This document shows, one piece after another, positions 1 to 5,013 of a stretch of DNA of 6,782 bases. The DNA lies in assembly GCA_001796495.1 (NCBI GenBank), contig MGMR01000087.1, positions 1 through 6,782 on the forward strand, given 5' to 3'. Origin of the DNA: Chloroflexi bacterium RBG_13_51_18. GTDB taxonomy: Bacteria; Chloroflexota; Dehalococcoidia; Dehalococcoidales; RBG-16-60-22. A program made the position numbers and the translations under genes. Below the pieces are notes generated by a model that was not told the origin of the DNA, did not search any database, and saw only the letters and a list, made by a program, of their open reading frames with translations. Every line of letters starts with the position of its first letter. The stretch's first letter is position 1.

Positions 1-11
1 CTGAAGGAACC

Positions 12-35
12 GGATTCTCCAGTAATTTAGAATCT
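12..35 (+). promoter_or_regulatory. Leader hairpin upstream of pheS, possible degenerate T-box antiterminator
   Basis: GATTCT (13-18) pairs with AGAATC (29-34), and G12-U35 can add a wobble pair, leaving a 10-nt loop. Just 5' of it is AGGAACC (5-11), which resembles the T-box bulge TGGNACC but has A in place of the conserved first T. Its variable base is A, whereas T would be expected for pairing with the A73 discriminator of tRNA-Phe. TGA/TCA could close a short helix around the bulge. The upstream leader, where a T-box specifier loop would lie, is outside the window. A competing reading is that bases 1-30 are the last nine codons of an upstream gene (…DSPVI, stop TAG at 28-30). The T-box call is therefore weak. 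Confidence 0.2.
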
Positions 36-40
36 TTCAT

Positions 41-74
41 TCCCCTTCCCTCTATTGCGGAAGGGGATTTTTTT
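41..74 (+). terminator. Intrinsic terminator acting as probable pheS attenuator
   Basis: TCCCCTTCC (41-49) is perfectly complementary to GGAAGGGGA (59-67), giving a 9-bp stem with a 9-nt loop. Seven T residues (68-74) follow at once, as in a classical Rho-independent terminator. Only 13 nt separate the T-run from the pheS ATG at 88, which leaves no room for a promoter. Any pheS transcript must therefore read through this hairpin. The 3' arm also contains the only strong G-rich, SD-like sequence near pheS. GAAGG (3-7) can pair with CCTTC (44-48) and would disrupt the terminator, so an antiterminator conformation is possible. Known systems controlling pheST this way are leader-peptide attenuation and T-boxes; which one applies here cannot be decided. 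Confidence 0.8.
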
Positions 75-87
75 AACGGGCAAAAAA

Positions 88-1125
88 ATGCAGAATGAAA
101 TAGAAAAAATCAAAACAGAAGCCCTGAAGCAGCTCGGGGGGATTGAAACCGTCAAAGACCTCGAAAGCTGGCGCGTCCATTACCTCGGCAAGAAAAGCCC
201 GCTGACGCAGATACTGCGGGGACTGGCAAGTCTTTCCATCGAGGAAAGGAAAGCGGTTGGCGCGGCGGCGAACCAGGTGAAGAACCTGCTGGAAACCAGC
301 GCCGTAGAGAAGGGGAAGTTGCTCCGTGATGTACAACTAAAATCGGTGGCGCAAAAAGAGTCCATCGATATAAGCCTGCCGGGGAGACCTTACAGCGTGG
401 GTCGACGTCATCCCATCACCGAGGCAATCGAAGAAATTTGCGACATCTTTGTATCAATGGGATTTCAGGTAAAAGAAGGTCCGGACGTGGAGTGGGACTA
501 TTATAACTTCGAGGCACTGAATATACCCCCCGAACACGCATCTCGCGACACCATGTCTTCCTACTGGATAGACGCACCACCCGGAGAAAAAGGAAAACAG
601 CTTTTACGGACACACGGAACGGCCGTCAGCGCCCGGATATGCGAGACGATGAAGCCACCCATCAGAACAATTGAACCAGCACGGGTCTACCGCTACGAGG
701 CGACCGACGCCACCCATCTTAATATATACCATAATATAGACGGGCTGGCCATAGACAAGAATATTACCATGGGAGACCTGAAAGGGGTACTCTTCGAGTT
801 TGTGCGGCGGTATTTCGGGGGGGAAAGGAAGGCGAGGTTCCGCACCGACTACTTCCCATTCGTTGAGCCGGGTGGGGAAATCGCCATCGACTGCATCGTC
901 TGCAAAGGCTCCGGCTGCCGAGTTTGCGGGAACAGCGGCTGGCTGGAACTGGGAGGTTGCGGCATGACGCATCCCGATGTGCTGCGGCGGGGAGGCATCG
1001 ACCCGGAGGAATATACCAGCTTTGCCTTCGGGCTGGGACTCGAGCGGATGCCGATGCAGCGCTACGGCATCGATAATATTAGATTTCTTTATAATAACGA
1101 CTTGAGGTTTTTAAGGCAGTTTTAG
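88..1125 (+). CDS. pheS: Phenylalanyl-tRNA synthetase alpha subunit
   Basis: This is the catalytic subunit of the (alpha-beta)2 enzyme that charges tRNA-Phe with phenylalanine in the cytoplasm. At 345 residues it has the usual length. Residues 1 to about 100 form the N-terminal coiled-coil tRNA-binding arm, followed by the class II catalytic core. Visible landmarks are PGRP, GPDVEWDYYNFEALNIP, the motif-2 region with VYRYEATDATH (Arg202), a Cys4 cluster (C269, C272, C277, C280), FPF (256-258, stacks on the substrate ring) and motif 3 GLGLER (315-320). I chose the ATG at 88; an in-frame TTG at 55 lies in the terminator loop. No strong SD precedes the ATG. Oddities: the normal HPARDxxDTF is HASRDTMSSYW (150-160), the normal THTSP is THGTA (175-179), and the normal HQxEG is HNIDG (215-219), so several substrate-pocket residues are altered. 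It is still expected to function, because it pairs with an intact pheT. Confidence 0.96.
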   Translation: MQNEIEKIKTEALKQLGGIETVKDLESWRVHYLGKKSPLTQILRGLASLSIEERKAVGAAANQVKNLLETSAVEKGKLLRDVQLKSVAQKESIDISLPGRPYSVGRRHPITEAIEEICDIFVSMGFQVKEGPDVEWDYYNFEALNIPPEHASRDTMSSYWIDAPPGEKGKQLLRTHGTAVSARICETMKPPIRTIEPARVYRYEATDATHLNIYHNIDGLAIDKNITMGDLKGVLFEFVRRYFGGERKARFRTDYFPFVEPGGEIAIDCIVCKGSGCRVCGNSGWLELGGCGMTHPDVLRRGGIDPEEYTSFAFGLGLERMPMQRYGIDNIRFLYNNDLRFLRQF

Positions 1126-1137
1126 GAGTAAGGAAGG
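1124..1137 (+). promoter_or_regulatory. Stranded Shine-Dalgarno sequences upstream of the pheS-pheT palindrome
   Basis: AGGAG (1124-1128, overlapping the pheS stop) and AAGGAAGG (1130-1137) are good ribosome binding sequences, but no gene starts at a normal distance after them. The pheT ATG is at 1269, and what immediately precedes it is only weakly SD-like (GGAT at 1259-1262). These are plausibly the original pheT SD, separated from its start codon by insertion of the palindromic repeat at 1143-1262. If that palindrome folds in the mRNA, only 5 nt on one side and 6 nt on the other lie between AAGGAAGG and the ATG, restoring a near-normal spacing. The sequence match is direct; the role is inference. 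Confidence 0.45.
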
Positions 1138-1142
1138 TAAAT

Positions 1143-1262
1143 AACCAAATCACAAGACACAATAAACAAACAATTACAAATAACAAATTCCAATCATTAA
1201 ACGTTTGTTATTTGTAATTGGGCATTGAGATTTGTTTGTAATTTGTATCTTGGTAATTGGAT
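1143..1262. repeat. AT-rich palindromic repeat between pheS and pheT
   Basis: The core is a perfect 17-bp inverted repeat: CAATTACAAATAACAAA (1171-1187) against its exact complement at 1204-1220, around a 16-nt loop. An outer imperfect arm pairs 1143-1171 with 1234-1262 (21 of 29 positions complementary), with 1221-1233 as an unpaired bulge. The whole forms a long hairpin of about 120 nt. No open frame of note is present. The A/C-rich left half and G/T-rich right half resemble the short non-coding palindromes dispersed between genes in many uncultivated bacterial genomes, possibly MITE-like. No clear target-site duplication is visible, so mobility is unproven. It fills nearly the entire space between two genes that are normally closely spaced. 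Confidence 0.75.
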
Positions 1263-1268
1263 GTTTTA

Positions 1269-3677
1269 ATGAAAGTACCGTTAAAGTGGCTTAATGATTA
1301 TGTAAAGGTCACCCTGCCAGCGGCGGAGCTGGCGGAGAGGTTAACGATGGCCGGACTCGAGGTGAGTGAGATTATAACCACCGGCGGCAGCTGGGATAAC
1401 GTAATCATCGGGGAGATTACGGCCATCAACCCGCACCCCAACGCCGACCGGCTAAAGCTGGCGACAGTCAACCTGGGCAAAGAACAGGAAACTGTCGTCT
1501 GCGGGGCACCGAACCTGAATTGCGGCGATAAAATAGCCTTCGCACGGGTGGGCGCGCGGCTGATACATCCCGAAAGCAGGAAATTAGAAGAGCTAAAAGC
1601 CGCCAAGATACGGGGGGTGGAATCCCGGGGCATGATTTGCTCGGAGAGAGAGCTGGGTATCTCAGACAGCCACGAGGGCATACTGGTGCTTTCCAGAGAA
1701 GCGGCGGCGGGGACGGCGCTGGCCGATTTCATGGGCGATACGGTGCTGGATATAGATATTACAACCAACCGGCCTGACTGCCTTTCGGTGACGGGCATAG
1801 CCCACGAGGTTGCCGCAATATGCGGTCAAAAAACAAACATTGCCGAAGTATCATACGAAGAAACAGGCGAACCGATTGAAAAACAGGCGTCCGTGGAAAT
1901 AATCGACAGCGAGCTCTGCCCAAGGTACTGCGCCAGCCTGATTACCAACGTCACGATTAAAGAGTCGCCGGCGTGGCTGCAGGAACGCCTGATTGCCGGC
2001 GGGCAGCGTCCCATCAATAACATCGTCGATATCACGAACTACGTGATGCTGGAGTACGGGCAGCCGCTGCATTCCTTCGACTATGAAAAGCTCAGGGGCA
2101 AGAAAATCATCGTGCGAAGGGCGAAGGACAGCGAGAAATTCTATACTCTCGACGAGAACGAACGCGAACTTACCAGCGATATGCTGGTCATCGGTGACAG
2201 CGAGAGAACGGTAGCCATTGCGGGGGTGATGGGGGGGCTGAACAGCGACGTGACCGAAGAAACAACGTCGATTTTACTGGAAGCGGCCAGCTTTAATGCC
2301 GCCAGCCTGCACTATACAAGCCATCACCTAGGTCTGACCAGCGAAGCCTCGACAAGGTTCGAGCGGGGCATCAGCGCGGGGCTAACGATACCGGCTTTGA
2401 AGCACGCCACACAACTAATCGCGGAACTGGGCGGGGGCAAAGCGGCTAAAGGGATTATTGACGTTTATCCGGGGAAAAAGGAGCTTCAGCCGATTACGTT
2501 CACCGCGGAGAAAGTAAAACGTGTCCTCGGGGTTGAGTACAGTGTAGACCAGATATTAAGAGCGCTCAAAGCCCTCGATATCGATTGTAAAGCCGACGGC
2601 ACGAAAGTGACCGGCACGGCACCCTACTGGCGCAGCGATATCAGGCTGGATGTAGACCTGATAGAGGAAGTGGCGCGAGTTCACGGCTACGAAAAGATAC
2701 CGACTACTTTATTCAGGGATACAATACCAGTGCCGGACCAAAATCCGGAACTCACACTAAAGAAAGCCATCGGACGGGGGCTGGCCGGAATGGGCTTCCA
2801 GGAAGTCATGACCTACACATTGACCAGCCTGGATATGATGAGCAAAGTATATGCCGAACCTCACATACCAGAACCAAAGCCCGTGCACATTGCCAATCCC
2901 ATGACGGAGGAACAGGAATACCTGCGGTCGAGTTTGCGCGGCAATCTACTTGCCACACTGACAGCCAACCGGCGCCACGAGGAAGGCGGAATAGCACTTT
3001 TTGAAGTCGGCAAGGTGTTCGTTGGCAGAGGGAACGACCTGCCCGATGAGCCGGAAATCCTGTGCGGCGTAATGAACGGAAGGCGGGTGGAGCAGTCGTG
3101 GCTGGGGGGCGAAAGCAACTACGATTTTCAAGATGTAAAAGGGGTAACGGAGGGGCTGTTCCGATACCTGGGTATAGAGGTCAGTTTTGAGAACAGCAGC
3201 GACGAAGGTCTGCATCCGGCGCGACAGGCGGCTGTTACCGCACAAAAAAATGGTAAGAAGATTAAGCTGGGCGTTATCGGGGAGGTACACCCGAAGGTAG
3301 CGGATGCCTTCGAAATAGAAGGGACGGTGTGCGTGTTCGAAATAAGCCTTAGAGCGTTGCTGCCTCTAGCCGCGCACGTCAAGATGTATAAACCGATACC
3401 GCGCTTCCCCAGTATCGTCAGGGACATGGCGCTGGTCATCGACGCCGATATCACCAACCAGAGGATACTGGATATTATAAAGAGCTTCTCGCTGATAAGG
3501 GAGGTTGAACTCTTCGACGTGTATGCCGGCAAGCAGGTAGCCGCAGGTAAAAAGTCGCTGGCGTACCGGCTGGTCTATCAATCGAGCGACCATACACTGA
3601 CCGACGAAGAGGTCAACAAGGTACAGGAGCAGGTCCTGGCGAGGCTCACTAAAGAGCTTGGGGCGACGCTACGGTAA
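1269..3677 (+). CDS. pheT: Phenylalanyl-tRNA synthetase beta subunit
   Basis: This is the partner of PheS. The beta subunit binds tRNA-Phe and hydrolyses mischarged Tyr-tRNA-Phe. Its 802 residues match the full-length bacterial form. Domains in order are an N-terminal segment (MKVPLKWLNDYV), an EMAP/Trbp-like OB fold at about 36-150 (HPNADRLKLA, CGAPN), and the B3/4 editing domain at about 205-380 (INNIVDITNYVMLEYGQPLHSFD, then EASTRFERG). These are followed by a B5 domain at about 415-480 (DIRLDVDLIEEVARVHGYEKIP), a catalytic-like core, and a C-terminal FDX-ACB anticodon-binding domain (706-802). The ATG at 1269 is preferred because homologues begin MKVPLKWL; the in-frame TTG at 1257 lies within the palindrome arm. 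It has tandem stops TAATAA. It is presumably cotranscribed with pheS despite the 143-nt gap, since no promoter is evident between them. Confidence 0.97.
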   Translation: MKVPLKWLNDYVKVTLPAAELAERLTMAGLEVSEIITTGGSWDNVIIGEITAINPHPNADRLKLATVNLGKEQETVVCGAPNLNCGDKIAFARVGARLIHPESRKLEELKAAKIRGVESRGMICSERELGISDSHEGILVLSREAAAGTALADFMGDTVLDIDITTNRPDCLSVTGIAHEVAAICGQKTNIAEVSYEETGEPIEKQASVEIIDSELCPRYCASLITNVTIKESPAWLQERLIAGGQRPINNIVDITNYVMLEYGQPLHSFDYEKLRGKKIIVRRAKDSEKFYTLDENERELTSDMLVIGDSERTVAIAGVMGGLNSDVTEETTSILLEAASFNAASLHYTSHHLGLTSEASTRFERGISAGLTIPALKHATQLIAELGGGKAAKGIIDVYPGKKELQPITFTAEKVKRVLGVEYSVDQILRALKALDIDCKADGTKVTGTAPYWRSDIRLDVDLIEEVARVHGYEKIPTTLFRDTIPVPDQNPELTLKKAIGRGLAGMGFQEVMTYTLTSLDMMSKVYAEPHIPEPKPVHIANPMTEEQEYLRSSLRGNLLATLTANRRHEEGGIALFEVGKVFVGRGNDLPDEPEILCGVMNGRRVEQSWLGGESNYDFQDVKGVTEGLFRYLGIEVSFENSSDEGLHPARQAAVTAQKNGKKIKLGVIGEVHPKVADAFEIEGTVCVFEISLRALLPLAAHVKMYKPIPRFPSIVRDMALVIDADITNQRILDIIKSFSLIREVELFDVYAGKQVAAGKKSLAYRLVYQSSDHTLTDEEVNKVQEQVLARLTKELGATLR

Positions 3678-3702
3678 TAACGACACACTTAACTTTTATC
3701 TA

Positions 3703-3752
3703 AATATTTTCCTCCAAAAAATATTGACAACGGGTTTATATTTCTGTATAAT
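3703..3752 (+). promoter_or_regulatory. Consensus sigma-70 promoter with UP-like A-tract for the AbrB-arsM unit
   Basis: TTGACA (3724-3729) and TATAAT (3747-3752) are both perfect consensus hexamers with the optimal 17-bp spacer. Immediately upstream is AAAAAATATT, an A/T tract suited to act as an UP element. It also forms an 8-bp AT-only inverted repeat (AATATTTT 3703-3710 with AAAATATT 3718-3725) that overlaps the -35 box and could be a protein-binding site. Transcription should start near 3759, about 48 nt before the ATG at 3807. A promoter this close to consensus would be strong unless repressed. Confidence 0.88.
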
Positions 3753-3788
3753 ATCAGTATATTCTGATTTTTCTGATTATTCTAATAT
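3753..3788 (+). promoter_or_regulatory. Candidate operator: inverted repeat plus three 9-bp tandem repeats
   Basis: ATCAG (3753-3757) and CTGAT (3764-3768) form an inverted repeat around a 6-bp spacer directly after the -10 box, over the expected start of transcription. Overlapping its right half are three consecutive 9-mers, TTCTGATTT (3762-3770), TTCTGATTA (3771-3779) and the degenerate TTCTAATAT (3780-3788). They end 8 nt before the ribosome binding site (AGGAG 3796-3800). Repeats at nearly one-helical-turn spacing between promoter and SD are what a repressor site would look like. AbrB-family proteins favour flexible A/T-rich sites, so the AbrB-type product of the next gene is a natural candidate for the bound protein. 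Function is inferred. Confidence 0.5.
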
Positions 3789-3806
3789 TTATTACAGGAG
3801 TGGAAT

Positions 3807-4076
3807 ATGGCAAAAGGGGAGAAAAAAGAAAACTGCTGTTCACCGGCAGAGTGCTGCAAGGTAGAGGCAATGGTTAGCATAGACGAGCGAGGGCAGATGG
3901 TGCTGCCTAAAGAGCTTAGAGACAAGGCAGGTATTCATCCCGGGGATAAACTGGCGGTGGTCAGCATGCAGAAAGACGGCCAGACCTGCTGCATCAGCCT
4001 GATTAAAGCGGAGACCTTTTCCGAGATGGTCAAGGGGATGCTGGGGCCGATGATGGAAGAAGTCTTCAAGAAATAG
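3807..4076 (+). CDS. Small cysteine-rich AbrB/SpoVT-type protein, HgcAB-associated (HgcC-like)
   Basis: This 89-residue protein has an AbrB/MazE/SpoVT swapped-hairpin DNA-binding domain at about 20-66. It is recognisable by VSIDERGQMVLPKELRDKAGIHPGDKLAVV, the classic 'rGqivlPkelR..lgi.pGd.l' signature. Such domains dimerise and usually bind DNA as autoregulators. The N-terminus adds two cysteine pairs (C10-C11, C16-C17) in CCSPAECCKVE, a third pair (C61-C62) lies in the last beta-strand, and the C-terminus is a short helix (MVKGMLGPMMEEVFKK). I recognise this arrangement from proteins named for association with the mercury-methylation genes hgcAB, though no hgcA or hgcB is present here. The start is fixed by AGGAG 6 nt upstream. 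The gene follows a consensus promoter and sits 14 nt before arsM, so the two form an operon. The vicinal cysteines suggest thiophilic metal or As(III) sensing; this is inference. Confidence 0.85.
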   Translation: MAKGEKKENCCSPAECCKVEAMVSIDERGQMVLPKELRDKAGIHPGDKLAVVSMQKDGQTCCISLIKAETFSEMVKGMLGPMMEEVFKK

Positions 4077-4090
4077 AAAGAGGCAAAGCA

Positions 4091-4936
4091 ATGAAAGAAA
4101 CGGAAATTAAGAAGTCGGTCAGGGAAAAATACGGCGAAATAGCTAAGGAAGGCAGCTCCTGCTGCAATACCGGCAACACATCCTGCTGCAACAGCAGCCA
4201 ATCCACTAAAGATATCAGCAAAAGCATCGGCTACAGTGAAGACGACGTGAATAACGTCCCCGAAGGAGCCAACCTGGGGCTGGGGTGCGGCAACCCGATA
4301 GCACTGGCCTCGTTAAAAGAGGGTGAAACTGTAATAGATTTGGGGTCGGGGGCGGGGTTCGATTGTTTCCTGGCGGCGAAGAGGGTGGGGGGAAAAGGCA
4401 GGATCATCGGAGTTGACATGACGCCGGAGATGCTGGAAAAAGCCAGGGAGAACGCCCGCAATGGCAATTATAACAATGTAGAGTTCAGGCTGGGAGAGAT
4501 AGAAAATCTGCCTGTGCCGGACAATACAGCGGACATCATCATATCCAACTGCGTCATTAACCTGGCGCCGGATAAGAAAAAAGTGTTTAAAGAAGCCTAT
4601 CGCGTGCTGAAACCGGGGGGACGGCTGATGGTATCCGATATTGTTTTGACAAAAGCTCTCCCGGAATTTATCAGGGAATCAATCATGGCATATATCGGGT
4701 GTATTGCGGGGGCGGCATTAGAAAACGAATACCTTGGGGCTATCGAAGACGCGGGGTTCACTAACGTAAGAGTGGCCGATGAGACCGGCATCGCGTTAGA
4801 TTCTCTGGAGAGCGACCCGATAGCGTCGTCCATCGTGGAGAGCTTGAAGATGACACCGGAACAGATGCGGGACGTGGCAAGCTCGATAAAAAGCATCAGA
4901 GTATCCGCGGTAAAAGCGGTCAAACAACCAGTATAA
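4091..4936 (+). CDS. arsM: Arsenite S-adenosylmethionine methyltransferase
   Basis: This cytoplasmic enzyme transfers methyl groups from S-adenosylmethionine to trivalent arsenic, giving methylated and eventually volatile arsenicals for detoxification. It is 281 residues, typical for prokaryotic ArsM. It shows the Rossmann SAM site DLGSGAGFDC (83-92), the acidic residue of GVDM (D109), and the three cysteines conserved for As(III) binding and turnover: C66 in LGLGCGNP, C154 in SNCVINL and C204 in GCIAGA. LKPGGRLMVSDIV (173-185) is the usual post-core strand. The N-terminus also carries two Cys-Cys pairs (C24-C25, C32-C33) in a Ser/Asn-rich linker, probably for metalloid capture. The start is supported by AAAGAGG (4077-4083) 7 nt before the ATG. 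It is coexpressed with the upstream AbrB-type gene. No arsenate reductase, efflux pump or ArsR accompanies it in this window. Confidence 0.95.
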   Translation: MKETEIKKSVREKYGEIAKEGSSCCNTGNTSCCNSSQSTKDISKSIGYSEDDVNNVPEGANLGLGCGNPIALASLKEGETVIDLGSGAGFDCFLAAKRVGGKGRIIGVDMTPEMLEKARENARNGNYNNVEFRLGEIENLPVPDNTADIIISNCVINLAPDKKKVFKEAYRVLKPGGRLMVSDIVLTKALPEFIRESIMAYIGCIAGAALENEYLGAIEDAGFTNVRVADETGIALDSLESDPIASSIVESLKMTPEQMRDVASSIKSIRVSAVKAVKQPV

Positions 4937-4944
4937 AAATAGGG

Positions 4945-4977
4945 ATTGCCACGTCCTTCTGCGGAAGGACTCGCAAT
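4945..4977. repeat. Short palindromic intergenic repeat after arsM
   Basis: ATTGC (4945-4949) and GCAAT (4973-4977) flank a perfect 7-bp hairpin GTCCTTC (4953-4959) / GAAGGAC (4964-4970) with a TGCG tetraloop. The outline ATTGCCACG…TCGCAATGAC is a form I recognise as a dispersed REP-like palindrome in many environmental bacterial genomes. It lies 9 nt after the arsM stop, between convergent genes. It could help stop or stabilise transcripts from both sides, but no T-run follows directly, so it is not called as an intrinsic terminator. A weak T-run (5011-5015) occurs further on, at the permease stop codon. Confidence 0.65.
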
Positions 4978-4979
4978 GA

Positions 4980-5003
4980 CCCTTCGGCTCCGCTCAGGGC
5001 AAG
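4980..5003. repeat. Second short dispersed-type repeat (CCCTTCGGCTCCGCTCAGGG)
   Basis: It abuts the preceding palindrome after two bases. The ends CCCT (4980-4983) and AGGG (4996-4999) are complementary, with an internal partly self-complementary TCGGCTCCGCTC. The sequence is of the 'CCTTCGRC…CGCTCAGGRCAAGC' type that I know as a frequent intergenic repeat in environmental genomes and that often yields spurious LRLRSGQA-like peptides. Dispersal cannot be verified within a single window. Together with the preceding repeat it fills most of the 77 nt between arsM and the convergent permease gene. Confidence 0.55.
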
Positions 5004-5013
5004 CAACGCGTTT

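Noticed and set aside
28..33. TAGAAT as a -10 box for pheS
   Set aside because: No -35 element at the right distance, and the transcript would begin at the terminator stem itself.
55..87. TTG start extending PheS by 11 residues
   Set aside because: The codon lies in the loop of the terminator hairpin, no SD precedes it, and the added residues would be encoded by the terminator stem and T-run.
1257..1268. TTG start extending PheT by four residues
   Set aside because: It falls in the palindrome arm. PheT homologues begin at the MKVPLKWL methionine encoded at 1269.
1298..1798. 166-codon open frame antisense to pheT
   Set aside because: Serine-rich translation with no domain signature. It is a by-product of codon bias in the well-supported pheT gene.
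3762..3788. Three tandem 9-mers as a CRISPR or minisatellite
   Set aside because: The units are far too short for CRISPR, there are no spacers, and their place between promoter and SD fits an operator better.
3658..3864. 68-codon plus-strand open frame bridging pheT and the AbrB-type gene
   Set aside because: It starts inside pheT, runs through the promoter region and overlaps the start of the AbrB-type gene in another frame. It has no SD or domain.
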